Shown here in pieces: positions 1 through 8,304 of a stretch of DNA of 64,000 nucleotides. Numbering within the stretch: the first letter of the stretch is position 1; each line of letters starts with the position of its first letter. A program made the translations under genes and the position numbers. The notes beneath the pieces are model-generated. The model was not told where the DNA came from, ran no database searches, and saw only the letters and a program-made list of their open reading frames with translations. This DNA is from Dactylosporangium sp. AC04546. Its GTDB lineage: Bacteria > Actinomycetota > Actinomycetes > Mycobacteriales > Micromonosporaceae. Where the stretch lies: contig NZ_JAHYSG010000036.1 of NCBI RefSeq assembly GCF_022095675.1, positions 39,706 through 103,705 on the forward strand. Reading direction: 5' to 3'.

Positions 1-583
1 GGAAGAACAGCCCGGCGCTGTCGTCGATGAGGATGTCGGCCTCGACGCTGCGGCCGTTCTCCTTGCCGCCGAACCACCAGATGCAGGTGACGGCGAGCAG
101 CCCCTTGTTGAGCGGGCCGAAGGACACCGCGTTGTGGCCGTCCCGCTCGCCGCAGCCCCCGTCGGGCGTGACGCCGGCCTTGTGATCGGTCTTCCCGGCG
201 TACGACTCCTGGATCCCCAGGTTCTCGGGCAGGCCGCAGTCGTTGCGGCCGGTGTCCACGGACGTGGCCGCGCTGCGCAGGGCGGAGACGACGTCGGCGC
301 GGTTGCCGAGGTACGCCGGGATCGTGCGCTCGTTGACCTGCCAGCGCAGCGAGCTGCGCCACCGCATTCCCAGCCAGGTGCCGGCCGGGTCGTCGCACCG
401 CCCGCCGTCCTGGCCGGTCTCCGCGGGCTCGCCGGCCGGCGGCCCGGGGATCACCGGGAGCCAGCCCTTCGACACCCCCGCGCTGGCCACGCGCAGTGAC
501 GAGTCCGGGCCGCCGGGCGGTCCGGTCACCAACGCGAGCGCGCAGACAAGCAGCAGGAAAAGCCCCTGCCGGGTCCTTGGCAC
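1..583 (-). CDS. Secreted protein, matrixin-like (partial, C-terminus outside window)
   Basis: Open from a GTG at 583 to the window edge (194 codons seen). An ATG at 591 is in another frame and stops early, so the GTG is chosen; its ribosome site is weak. Residues 1–25 form a signal peptide (short basic start, then a Leu/Val/Ala-rich core). The mature part reads RWRSSLRWQVNERTIPAYLG, then a Cys-containing middle, then SVEADILIDDSAGLFF at the edge. The pattern of a W-x-V opening strand, a Val/Ala/Leu helix and an 'EADI' strand resembles M10-type zinc metalloproteases just before their HExxH helix. That motif would lie beyond the window, so catalysis cannot be confirmed. The call is an inference. 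Confidence 0.55.
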   Translation of the reverse strand, partial: MPRTRQGLFLLLVCALALVTGPPGGPDSSLRVASAGVSKGWLPVIPGPPAGEPAETGQDGGRCDDPAGTWLGMRWRSSLRWQVNERTIPAYLGNRADVVSALRSAATSVDTGRNDCGLPENLGIQESYAGKTDHKAGVTPDGGCGERDGHNAVSFGPLNKGLLAVTCIWWFGGKENGRSVEADILIDDSAGLFF

Positions 584-752
584 GCGTTCATTCTGTTCCG
601 CGCCACCACCCTGAGGAGTGACTTTCGGTAAATGCGCCCGAGACGCCATGGCGCGCAGGATTCCCCCGGCCGGTCGATCGACACCTGCGTTGCAACCGGC
701 AGCCGGGTGATCGTCGGACAGAATGCTGATCTTGCGCTCGTGGCCGAAGGCG

Positions 753-786
753 AATGCGGCCCGGCGAGCGTTCGCCGGGCCGCATT
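753..786 (-). terminator. Perfect 15-bp hairpin after the LuxR-type regulator
   Basis: Arms 753–767 and 772–786 are exact reverse complements with a four-base loop. The hairpin lies 17 bases beyond the stop of the regulator at 803. There is no T-run, as is common for actinobacterial terminators. Confidence 0.75.
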
Positions 787-802
787 GCGCGTTCGGAGCG
801 GG

Positions 803-1438
803 TCAGGCGGCGTCGACCGAGACCAGCAGGCCCTGGTTGACGGCGGCCATGAGCGCCTGGGAGCGGTTGTTGACCCGCAGCTTGCTGTACAGGCGGGAGA
901 CGTAGGTCTTCACCGTCGCCTCGGAGACGGCCAGCCGCTGGGCGATCGTCGGCAGGCTGAGCCCGTCGCGCATCAGCGACAGCACCTCCTGCTCGCGCTG
1001 GCTCAGCAGGCCCGACTGCCCGCGCCGGCGGGACAGTGCCGACGACAGCCCGGGGGCGGTGAACGAGTGCGGCGCGACCGCGGCGTGCCGGATGGCGGCG
1101 AGCACCGAGGAGATCGGCGCGGCCTTCGTGACGTACGCCGACAGGCCGGCGTCGAGCGCCCGGTACAGCAGGTTGTCGTCGCTCACCGCGCTCAGCAGCA
1201 CCACCCCGAGGTCGGGGCTGCCGGCGCGCAGCCGGCGGGCAAGCGTGATGCCGTCGGTGTCGGCGAGCGACGCGTCGATCGTCACGACGTCGGCCCGGGT
1301 CTCGGCCACGACGCGCTCGGCCTCGGTGGCGCTGCCCGCCTCGCCGACGAGCGCGATGTCGGGGACGGCGGCCACGACCCGGTTGAGACCGAGCCGGAGC
1401 AGGACGTGTTCGTCGACGGCGACCAAGCGGATCGTCAT
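803..1438 (-). CDS. NarL/FixJ (LuxR-type) response regulator
   Basis: A cytoplasmic two-component regulator of 211 residues, a normal length for the family. The receiver domain (1–120) has the phospho-acceptor D55 in TIDASL and the conserved lysine K105 in YVTKAAP. The N-terminal acidic pair is reduced to D9/E10 in AVDEHV. A linker leads to a LuxR helix-turn-helix (about 145–200) with the hallmarks LSQREQEVL and VSEATVKTYVSRLYSKL. A GAGGAG ribosome site precedes the ATG. No kinase gene is directly beside it in the same direction; the GAF kinase at 1935–3200 on the same strand is the nearest candidate partner. Target genes are unknown. Confidence 0.93.
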   Translation of the reverse strand: MTIRLVAVDEHVLLRLGLNRVVAAVPDIALVGEAGSATEAERVVAETRADVVTIDASLADTDGITLARRLRAGSPDLGVVLLSAVSDDNLLYRALDAGLSAYVTKAAPISSVLAAIRHAAVAPHSFTAPGLSSALSRRRGQSGLLSQREQEVLSLMRDGLSLPTIAQRLAVSEATVKTYVSRLYSKLRVNNRSQALMAAVNQGLLVSVDAA

Positions 1439-1615
1439 CCTGGGTGCTCCTCGGGGAAAGGCGTCGTGACCTGCGATTTGCGTTGCTCAGCAAGCGTCGC
1501 AGCGGGCCCGGGCACGCAGCCAGATGCTGCACTGGAGCTGCGCTCGTCGGCACCCGTGCTGCACCGAAGGACAATCGGACAGCGGTGGACACCGTCGCCT
1601 TTTAGGCTCGAAGTC

Positions 1616-1957
1616 ATGCCTGAACTGGTGGACCGCGTGCGGGAGATCTGTCTGGCGTTCCCGGGCGTCACCGAGAAGCTCAGCCACGGCACGCCGCTGT
1701 GGTCCGCCCGCAAGGGCTTCGTGCAGATCTGGCCGGACGGCCATCACGACAACGACTTCCCGCACCTGTGGTGCGCCGCCCCGCCCGGCGCGCAGGAATC
1801 CCTGATCGCGCGGGATCCCCGGCGGTACTTCCGGCCGCCGTACGTCGGGCACCGCGGCTGGGTCGGCATGCGGCTCGACGCGGAACCCGACTGGGACGAC
1901 GTCGAGGAGCTGTGCGAGCTGGCCTACCGCACGGTCACGCCAGCAGCTCGAGGTTGA
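1616..1957 (+). CDS. MmcQ/YjbR-family DNA-binding-fold protein
   Basis: A small protein of 113 residues with the MmcQ/YjbR (CyaY-like fold) signature: an N-terminal helix (VREICLAFPGVTEKLSHG), then strands with FVQIWPDGHHD, then a C-terminal YVGHRGWVGMRLD segment and an acidic helix DWDDVEELCELAYR. The family is widespread in bacteria and its biochemical role is not settled. The ATG at 1616 starts exactly at the family N-terminus. It is transcribed divergently from the LuxR-type regulator (177 bases between them), and its 3' end overlaps the convergent GAF kinase gene by 23 bases. Confidence 0.85.
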   Translation: MPELVDRVREICLAFPGVTEKLSHGTPLWSARKGFVQIWPDGHHDNDFPHLWCAAPPGAQESLIARDPRRYFRPPYVGHRGWVGMRLDAEPDWDDVEELCELAYRTVTPAARG

Positions 1958-3200
1958 TCCGCTCCGGCGGCTTCGGGAGCGTGATGCGGACGGTGGTGCC
2001 GCCGCCCGGGGTACCGTCGATGACCAGCTCGGCGTCGTGGGCCTCGATGATGCGCCGGCAGGTGGCCAGGCCGATGCCCGAGCCCTCGATGTCCGGCCGC
2101 AGCCTGGTGAACATCTCCGTGACCCGCGGCCGGTCCTCGGGCGGGATGCCGATGCCGTTGTCGGCGACGCTCACCGTCCAGCCCGTCGGCGTCTCGGAGC
2201 CGGTCAGCCGGATGCGGCACGGGCGCACCGGGTCGCGGAACTTCACCGCGTTGCTGAGCAGGTTCTGCAGCAGCACCCGCAGCTGGGTCACGTCGCCGTG
2301 GACCGCCGGCAGCGGCTCGATCTCGACGGTCGCCTGGGCCGCCGCGACGGCGGTGCCGATGTCCTCGAGCACCTGGTGCGCGACGGTGTCAAGGGCGACG
2401 TCGGTGAACGACGGCCGGCCGCCGACCGAGGCGAGCGACAGGACGTCCTCGATCATGCGCCACATCCGGGTCGCCGACGACAGCGCCTTGTCGACGCAGC
2501 GCTTCGCCACCGGGTCGTGCTCGACCGCCGGCACGTCGGAGAGCATCGCGACGAAGCCGAGCACGCCGGTGAGCGGGTTCTTCAGGTCGTGGCTGACCTG
2601 CCCGGCGAAGTGCTGCAGCGAGGCGTTCGAGCGCTGGAGCTCCGTGCTGGTCCGGTGCACCTGGTCGAGCGCCTGCTCCAGCAGCCGGCCGTGGCGGTGC
2701 AGCTCCATCACGTCCATCACCAGGCGGGCCAGCTTGTCGAGGCCGTCGCGCTGCCGCGGGGTCAGGTCGTGCGGCTCGCCGTCGAACACGCACAGCGTGC
2801 CGAGCGTGTGGCCGTGCTTGTCGCGCAGCTGCGAGGAGGCGTAGAAGCGCACGTGGTCGATCTCGCCGGTGACGAACGGGTTGTGGGCGAAGCGCGGGTC
2901 GAGCGTCGCGTCGCCTACGACCACGGTCTCCGGCTCGACCATCGCGATCGCGCACATCGAGTCCTCGCGGTCGCAGACGCCGGCGTCGAAGCCGTAGGCG
3001 GCCATCTGGTGCTGCCGCGACGCCGAGATGATGTTCACGACCGCGTTCGGCACGCCGCAGATGTAGGCCGCCAGCTCCACGACCGCCGGCAGGTCGGGCA
3101 GCGGCGGCCCGCCGACGATGCCGTAGGTCGCCAGCGACCGCAGCCGTTCCTGCTCGTCGGCGGGGACCGGGTACGTGCGCTGCTGTGTGGTGCTGGTCAT
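1935..3200 (-). CDS. GAF-domain sensor histidine kinase
   Basis: A 421-residue kinase without membrane segments, so presumably cytosolic. The N-terminal GAF domain spans about 35–168 and has the CDREDSMCAIAM and RFYASSQLRDKHG segments common in GAF sensors of small ligands or redox state. A short coiled linker (168–195) leads to the dimerisation helix with H204 in QVSHDLKNPL. The HATPase domain has the N-box LLQNLLSNAVKF (N317), the G1 motif DNGIGIP and the G2 motif GSGIGLATCRRI. It is therefore complete, and probably active as a kinase. It ends convergently with the YjbR gene. The partner regulator is not certain. Confidence 0.92.
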   Translation of the reverse strand: MTSTTQQRTYPVPADEQERLRSLATYGIVGGPPLPDLPAVVELAAYICGVPNAVVNIISASRQHQMAAYGFDAGVCDREDSMCAIAMVEPETVVVGDATLDPRFAHNPFVTGEIDHVRFYASSQLRDKHGHTLGTLCVFDGEPHDLTPRQRDGLDKLARLVMDVMELHRHGRLLEQALDQVHRTSTELQRSNASLQHFAGQVSHDLKNPLTGVLGFVAMLSDVPAVEHDPVAKRCVDKALSSATRMWRMIEDVLSLASVGGRPSFTDVALDTVAHQVLEDIGTAVAAAQATVEIEPLPAVHGDVTQLRVLLQNLLSNAVKFRDPVRPCRIRLTGSETPTGWTVSVADNGIGIPPEDRPRVTEMFTRLRPDIEGSGIGLATCRRIIEAHDAELVIDGTPGGGTTVRITLPKPPERINLELLA

Positions 3201-3231
3201 AGCGCCGACGATAGGGGCCGACGGTTGCAGG

Positions 3232-3660
3232 TCAGCCCAGTTCGTAGTCCAGCACCAGCGTGTGTGCCCCGTCCTCGGCGACGACGATCTCGGCCGCGCC
3301 GCGCAGGCCGGTCAGCTCGCCGGTGCCGGTGTCGGGCACGACGGTCCACGAACCCTCCCGGTGGCCGCCGGATCCGGTCGCGGTGTGGTGCAGCACGAAC
3401 GTCCCCGCGCGCCCGTGCAGGCTTCCGGCGAGGCGCTCGAAGCCGACGTACGCGGCCGACCCCTCGACCGCCGCGCCGCACATGATGGTCTCGGCCTCGC
3501 TCGTGCCGTCGAAGTCTCCGGTGAAGGTCTTCCTGATGCGGGTGCGCGACAAGCGGGCGCCCGGCCGCTCGTCGTAGACGTCCTCAACCCACTCGTCGAT
3601 GCTGAACGGCGCCGCGGCCCGGTTTCCCATGCGCACCAGCCTGCCCGAGATTCCTGACAT
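3232..3660 (-). CDS. DUF3224 family protein
   Basis: A 142-residue protein of the DUF3224 type, predicted as a small beta-barrel. Family features are visible: an N-terminal strand with FSIDEWVEDVYDE, LSRTRIRKTFTGDFDGTSEAE, a central YVGFERLAGSLHGRAGTFVL, and a C-terminal GTGELTGLRGAAEI. No catalytic residues are assigned to the family. The ATG at 3660 shares one base with the stop of the upstream kinase gene (TGATG), which argues for translational coupling. An internal ATG (residue 11) would also fit the family start. The coupling to a kinase is the only functional clue. Confidence 0.82.
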   Translation of the reverse strand: MSGISGRLVRMGNRAAAPFSIDEWVEDVYDERPGARLSRTRIRKTFTGDFDGTSEAETIMCGAAVEGSAAYVGFERLAGSLHGRAGTFVLHHTATGSGGHREGSWTVVPDTGTGELTGLRGAAEIVVAEDGAHTLVLDYELG

Positions 3661-4664
3661 CAACCGTCAGGTACATCCGGAAGGGTGATCCGCACGGTCA
3701 CGCCGGGCCGGTCGACCGAGGTCACCATCGCGCCGCCGTGCCGGGCGGCGATCTCGCGGGCCAGCATGAGGGCGAGCGCGCCGGTGCGGTGCTCGTCCGG
3801 GTGGTCGGGGTGCGGGACGCGCAGCGACAGCAGCCGCTCGGCGGTCAGCGTCGCGGCCGTGCCGGCGGTCACGACCACCGTCCAGCGGTCGTCCTCGTGC
3901 CGCGCGTCGACGCCGATCGGCGCGCCGGCGTCGTGGGCGACGGTGACCACGCCGACGGCGGTGTGCAACAGCTGGCGCAGCAGCGCCGGGTCGCCGCGCG
4001 GTGCCGGCCCCGGCCCGACCGTCGCGCCGGCGGCCAGGCCGCTCAGCAGGCCGGCCAGGTCGACCGGCACCGTGTCGAGCGGCTCCTCGGCGGTCTCCAG
4101 CTGGGTCAGCAGCAGCAGGTCGGCCACGACCAGCTGCATCCGCTCGGCGTTGCGCCGGATGACCGACAGCGCGGCCTGACGGTCGGCCGGGCTGAGCCCG
4201 ACCACGTCGTCGCCCGCCTCCAGCATCGTGGCGAACGTGACGATCGAGGTCAGCGGGGTCCGCAGCTCGTGCGAGGCGACCCGGATGAACTCGGTGCGCA
4301 GCCCGGACAGTTCGGTGAGCAGCCGGTGCCGCTCCTCCAGGCCGGTCTCGGCCCGGGCCCGCAGGTACAGCTCCAGGTCGGGCGGGGTGCGTTCGCCGAG
4401 CGCCCGCACGGTCGCGCAGCCGGGGCGCAGGGCGAGCGCGACGCGCAGCTCGTGGCCGTCGCGGTGGACGAGCGGCGCGTCGAACGGCTGCCCGGCCGGC
4501 ACGGCCGCGTCGCGCAGCCGGGCGGGCAAAAGCAGCTCGGCGAACGGGGCGCCCAGGGCCAGCTCCCGTTCGTAGCCGAACAGCTTCGTCGCCTCCGGTG
4601 GCCAGGCGCTGACGACACCGCGGTCGTCGATCGGTATGTCCACCGGTTCGCCACTGATGAGCAC
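3660..4664 (-). CDS. PAS-like histidine kinase with a degenerate ATPase domain
   Basis: A 334-residue cytosolic kinase-like protein starting at a GTG with a GGAGGA site upstream. A short PAS-like sensor (about 8–95) is followed by a coiled linker and an intact dimerisation helix with H132 in RVASHELRTPLTS. The ATP-binding half is eroded. The N-box position reads RQLLHTAVGVVTVA with no Asn, and the G1 position reads VVTAGTAAT instead of DxGxG. Only the last part, RTGALALMLAREIAARHGG, resembles a normal G2 region. It may act as a scaffold, phosphatase or phosphorylation target and not as an active kinase. It lies head-to-head with the kinase at 4774 and is coupled to the DUF3224 gene downstream. 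Confidence 0.85.
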   Translation of the reverse strand: MLISGEPVDIPIDDRGVVSAWPPEATKLFGYERELALGAPFAELLLPARLRDAAVPAGQPFDAPLVHRDGHELRVALALRPGCATVRALGERTPPDLELYLRARAETGLEERHRLLTELSGLRTEFIRVASHELRTPLTSIVTFATMLEAGDDVVGLSPADRQAALSVIRRNAERMQLVVADLLLLTQLETAEEPLDTVPVDLAGLLSGLAAGATVGPGPAPRGDPALLRQLLHTAVGVVTVAHDAGAPIGVDARHEDDRWTVVVTAGTAATLTAERLLSLRVPHPDHPDEHRTGALALMLAREIAARHGGAMVTSVDRPGVTVRITLPDVPDG

Positions 4665-4773
4665 CCGCTCGGTCCTCCGGAAACGTTACAGGACATGTCA
4701 TTACATTGCGTAGGATATGCGTGTACCGACAGTAAGCGTCAAATGTCGCAAAGGCTGCCGGCCGAGGAGAGCT

Positions 4774-6669
4774 TTGCGTGGAGAGACCGACCGTCTGGTC
4801 GACACCGGCCTGATCGAAGGTGCCGTGGTCGACCTGGTGGTCCGTGCGGCGAACGCGGCCACCGTGGTGGACGCCCAGCGGCTCGTGGCCGAGCTGCGCG
4901 GCTTCTCCGGCGTGCGCACCGCGGAGATCGTGACCGCGCTGACCCCGGTCGCCGGCGACCTGGACCTGCTGGCCCGGCTGCCTGTCGGCCCGGCCCAGTG
5001 GGGCCAGGAGCTGCGGGTCGAGTTCAGCGCCACGCCTGCCCGCGTGGAGCTGATGCCGGCGGCGGCCGAGATCGCCGCCGCCGCCGACCGCGCGCTCGCC
5101 CAGCCGTGCCGGGCCGTGGCGCCCCCGCCGATGCTCGGCTCGCCGCTCGCCTGGGCGATCACCACCGGCGCCCGGGCGATGATCGTGGCCGTCGACCCGG
5201 CCCGCGGCTGGAGCGCGCTGTCCGACTCGTTCACCACGGTCCTCGGCTACGACCGGCACCGCCCGCCGGACTGCCGCCTCGTCGACCTGATCCACCCGGA
5301 CGACCGGCCGGCCGCCGCGGCCATGTTCCTCGCCTGCTGCACCGGCCGGCACCCCGACCGGGCGGTCGACCTGCGGCTGTGCACGATCGGCGGGCACTGG
5401 CGCACGATCGAGGTGGCCGCCCGCAGCTTCGTCGACGACGCCCAGGTCGGCGCCGTCGTGTTCTTCGGGCTCGACGTCACGCACCAGCGCGAGACCGAGC
5501 GCACCGCCCGCCGGGAGCAGCAGCGGCTGGCCCGGCTGGTCGAGACGACCGGCGACGGGCTGCTGCTGCTCGACGCCGCCGGCCGGGTCGGCCTGGCCAA
5601 CCGGGCCGCGCACCGGCTGCTCGACACCGGCGTCACCGACGACGACGACCCGATCGACTGGGCCGCGATGATCGCGCGGGCGATCGAACGGCTCGGCCCC
5701 GACGCCGGGCGGGTGGAGCGGCTGCGCGCCGGGTTCCGCGCGCGCAGCGCGGTCGTCGGCGAGGAGCTGGCGTTCGAGGACGGCCGGGTGCTGGAGCTGG
5801 ACCTGGTGCCCGTCTCGTCCCCTGGCGACGTCGACGGCGGCACGCTCGTCCATCTGCGGGACGTGACCGCGCGGGTGGCGGTGCGGCGCGGGCTGGAGGA
5901 GCGCAGCCGCGGGCTGGAGGAGCGCAACCGCGCGCTCATCGAGGCGACCGCGCTCAACAACGAGTTCATCGCGAGCGTCTCCCACGAGCTGCGCGGGCCG
6001 CTCTCGTCGGTCGTCGCGTTCTCGCACCTGCTCGGCGACGTCACGACGGGCGTGCTCAGCGAGGACCAGCGCACGTACCTCGACGTCATCGACCGCAACG
6101 CCAACCGCCTGCTGCGCCTCATCGAGGACCTGCTGCTGCTGTCCCGCCTGGAGTCGCGCACGCTCCAGCTCAAGCCGGTGCCGACCCGGCTGCCGGAGCT
6201 GCTCTCGGCGGCCGTGGCCGAGCGGGTGCCGGCCGCGCTCGCCGCCGGTATCGACCTGACCCTCGTCTGCGCCGACGGCCCGGAGCTCGTGTGTGACGAC
6301 ACCCGCGTGCACCAGGTCGTCGACAACCTGGTGAGCAACGCGGTGAAGTTCACCCCGAGCGGCGGGCGGGTCACGGTCCGGGCCGGCCCGGCGGAGCCGC
6401 CGGGAGAAGGCTGGCGGGTCGCCGTCGCCGACTCCGGCGTCGGCATTCCCGCCGCCGACCTGCCCCGGCTGTTCAGCGCGTTCTTCCGCGGTTCCAACGT
6501 GACCGCGGTGGTCGGGCGCCAGGTCATGCCCGGCACCGGACTCGGCCTGGTCGTCAGCCGGGCCATCGTCGAACTACACGGCGGCAGCATCAGCGTCGCC
6601 AGCACCGAAGGGGTCGGCACGACGGTCACGCTGTCGTTGCCCACGCGACCGGCACGGAATGGGGGATGA
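4774..6669 (+). CDS. PAS-domain sensor histidine kinase
   Basis: A 631-residue soluble kinase. The N-terminal 95 residues are an alpha/beta domain I do not recognise. PAS domain 1 lies at about 130–245 (LGYDRHRPPDC, LIHPDDRPAA, FFGLDVTHQRE) and PAS domain 2 at about 250–370. A coiled helix follows, then H404 in SVSHELRGPLSS and a full HATPase domain (DNLVSNAVKFTPSGG, DSGVGIP, GTGLGLVVSRAI). The TTG at 4774 is chosen because a GAGGAG site lies just upstream. A GTG at 4778 is better spaced from that site but is out of frame and stops after 11 codons. It overlaps the OmpR-type regulator by four bases, so the two are a two-component pair. Confidence 0.9.
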   Translation: MRGETDRLVDTGLIEGAVVDLVVRAANAATVVDAQRLVAELRGFSGVRTAEIVTALTPVAGDLDLLARLPVGPAQWGQELRVEFSATPARVELMPAAAEIAAAADRALAQPCRAVAPPPMLGSPLAWAITTGARAMIVAVDPARGWSALSDSFTTVLGYDRHRPPDCRLVDLIHPDDRPAAAAMFLACCTGRHPDRAVDLRLCTIGGHWRTIEVAARSFVDDAQVGAVVFFGLDVTHQRETERTARREQQRLARLVETTGDGLLLLDAAGRVGLANRAAHRLLDTGVTDDDDPIDWAAMIARAIERLGPDAGRVERLRAGFRARSAVVGEELAFEDGRVLELDLVPVSSPGDVDGGTLVHLRDVTARVAVRRGLEERSRGLEERNRALIEATALNNEFIASVSHELRGPLSSVVAFSHLLGDVTTGVLSEDQRTYLDVIDRNANRLLRLIEDLLLLSRLESRTLQLKPVPTRLPELLSAAVAERVPAALAAGIDLTLVCADGPELVCDDTRVHQVVDNLVSNAVKFTPSGGRVTVRAGPAEPPGEGWRVAVADSGVGIPAADLPRLFSAFFRGSNVTAVVGRQVMPGTGLGLVVSRAIVELHGGSISVASTEGVGTTVTLSLPTRPARNGG

Positions 6670-7373
6670 TCGTGAGCCGACTTCTCGTCGTCGAGGACGA
6701 TCCGGATATCGCCATGGCGCTGCGCCTGCTCCTCACGCGCGCGGGGCATCAGGTCGCGCATGCGAAGGACGGCCGGACCGGCCTGCGGGACGCCTACACC
6801 GAGCGGCCCGAGCTGGTCATTCTCGACATCGGGCTGCCCGGGATGGACGGGTGGCAGGTCTTGGAGCGCCTCCGCGACGTCAGCGACGTCCCGGTGCTGC
6901 TGCTCACCGCGCACGGGCAGGAGTCGGACAAGGTGCGGGGACTGCGGGGCGGGGCCGACGACTACCTCACGAAGCCGTTCACCAACGCGGAGCTGGTGGC
7001 CCGGGTCGAGGCCCTGCTGCGGCGCAGCGCCGGCCCGGCGTCCTGGGCCGACGAGGTCTACGACGACGGCGTGCTGCGCATCGACCCCGCGGCCCGGCGC
7101 ACGTTCGTCGCCGGCGAGGAGGTGCGGCTGACCCCGACCGAGTTCCGGTTGCTCAACGTGCTGGTGCGCCATGCCGGGGCGGTGCTGTCGCCCAACCAGC
7201 TGCTGGCCCAGGCGTGGGACGACCCGACCGGCATCGGCCCGGAGCGGGTCAAGTTCGCCGTGCTGCGGCTGCGGCGGAAGCTGGGCTGGACCGACCCCGA
7301 CGCGTCGCCGATCGAGTCGGTGCGGGGCTTCGGCTACCGGTACCGGCGGCCGGTCATGGACCGTGCGGAGTAG
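6666..7373 (+). CDS. OmpR/PhoB-type response regulator
   Basis: A 235-residue regulator with a receiver domain (about 5–118; acidic pair D11/D12, phospho-acceptor D54 in LVILDIGLPGMDG, T81, K103 in YLTKPF) and a C-terminal winged helix (about 138–230) with LTPTEFRLLNVL and the typical last strand VRGFGYRYR. It starts inside the stop of the kinase gene (ATGA overlap), so it should be the cognate partner of that PAS kinase. A GTG six bases later is an equally good start by spacing to a G-rich site. The regulon is unknown. Confidence 0.94.
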   Translation: MIVSRLLVVEDDPDIAMALRLLLTRAGHQVAHAKDGRTGLRDAYTERPELVILDIGLPGMDGWQVLERLRDVSDVPVLLLTAHGQESDKVRGLRGGADDYLTKPFTNAELVARVEALLRRSAGPASWADEVYDDGVLRIDPAARRTFVAGEEVRLTPTEFRLLNVLVRHAGAVLSPNQLLAQAWDDPTGIGPERVKFAVLRLRRKLGWTDPDASPIESVRGFGYRYRRPVMDRAE

Positions 7374-7487
7374 GACAACCGACGTGGGCCGAGAACCCAG
7401 TAGCACCCGGGCGGGACCGGGCGGTACGACCGGCGCGGCGCACGCTGGATCGCGTCACCGCCCCGCCGAGACCGAAATGGGTGCCAG

Positions 7488-8228
7488 ATGATCGATCTCT
7501 CCGCCGACGGCCACGTCCACACCGCGTTCTCGTCCGGCCGCGACAGCGTGAGCGTGCTCGTCGCGGCCGCCGAGCAGGCCGGCCTGACGGAGCTCACCTT
7601 CGCCGACCGGGTGGGGCCGGACACCAGCTGGCTCCCGCCGTATCTCGCCTCCATCCAGCGGGCGCAGCAGCGCACCGACGTCGTCCTGCGGCGCGGGGTC
7701 GAGGTGGAGGCGATCGGCATCGACGGCTGGCTCGCGTTCCCGTCCGACCTCGGCGGGCTGGAGGTCATCTCGGTCGGCCTGAACCGGCTGCCGCTGCCCG
7801 CCGGCCTGCTCAGCCCGGACGCCGTGCGCGGCCTCGTCGACAACGGCACCATGCGCGCGCTCGACGTGATCGACCAGGTCGTCACCGTCACCGCGCTGGC
7901 AGTCGAGCGGGTCTCCCGCTACGCGCCGACCCGCCTGGCCCGTCCGCTGGACTTCCTGGCCCGGGCCGGCATCGACGAGTCCGCGGTGCCCGACGCGGCC
8001 CTCGCCGACCTGGTCGGGGCGCTGCGCGCCAACGGCACGGTCGTGGAGGTCAGCGAGCGGCACCGGCTGCCCGGCGCCCGCCTGGTGCGGGCCTGCGTCG
8101 AGCAGGGCATCCGGCTGGTCGCGGCGAGCGACGCCGTGCGGGCCGGCGAGGTCGGCGTGTTCCGCTACGTCCGGGAGGTGTCGGCAGCGGTGTCGGCGGA
8201 GGCATCGACAGCCAGCGCCGCCTGCTGA
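7488..8228 (+). CDS. PHP-domain protein with incomplete metal site
   Basis: A 246-residue protein of the polymerase and histidinol-phosphatase (PHP) fold. Motif I is present (DGHVHTAFSSGRDS, metal ligands H9 and H11) and so is the motif II acid (RRGVEVEAIG). Later ligands are changed: the position that usually reads GS-x-H is VISVGLNR, and the usual C-terminal ASDAH reads AASDAVRAG, with Val for His. The active site is therefore probably weak or non-functional for a three-metal phosphoesterase. It follows the two-component pair by 115 bases in the same direction. Substrate unknown. Confidence 0.75.
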   Translation: MIDLSADGHVHTAFSSGRDSVSVLVAAAEQAGLTELTFADRVGPDTSWLPPYLASIQRAQQRTDVVLRRGVEVEAIGIDGWLAFPSDLGGLEVISVGLNRLPLPAGLLSPDAVRGLVDNGTMRALDVIDQVVTVTALAVERVSRYAPTRLARPLDFLARAGIDESAVPDAALADLVGALRANGTVVEVSERHRLPGARLVRACVEQGIRLVAASDAVRAGEVGVFRYVREVSAAVSAEASTASAAC

Positions 8229-8243
8229 ACCGGCATCCTCCGG

Positions 8244-8282
8244 CCCGCCGTGGTTACCCCAAAAGTGGGGAATCGCGGCGGG
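8244..8282 (+). terminator. Stem-loop between PHP gene and GAF-PAS kinase
   Basis: Outer arms 8244–8250 and 8276–8282 (7 bp) enclose a second 4-bp stem, 8257–8260 with 8267–8270, and an A-rich loop. It sits 16 bases after the PHP stop and 23 before the next start, so it may end the first transcript or fold in the leader of the second. Confidence 0.5.
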
Positions 8283-8304
8283 TCGGACCTTTAGCATCAA
8301 GATT

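Noticed and set aside
4778..4811. 11-codon frame after a good ribosome site as a gene
   Set aside because: Too short to support; kept only as an observation on the kinase start.
588..6312. Long Arg/Pro/Ala-rich antisense frames (e.g. 588–1592 and 3667–6312 minus)
   Set aside because: They lie opposite genes with clear domains, have no family motifs and arise from GC-rich third positions.
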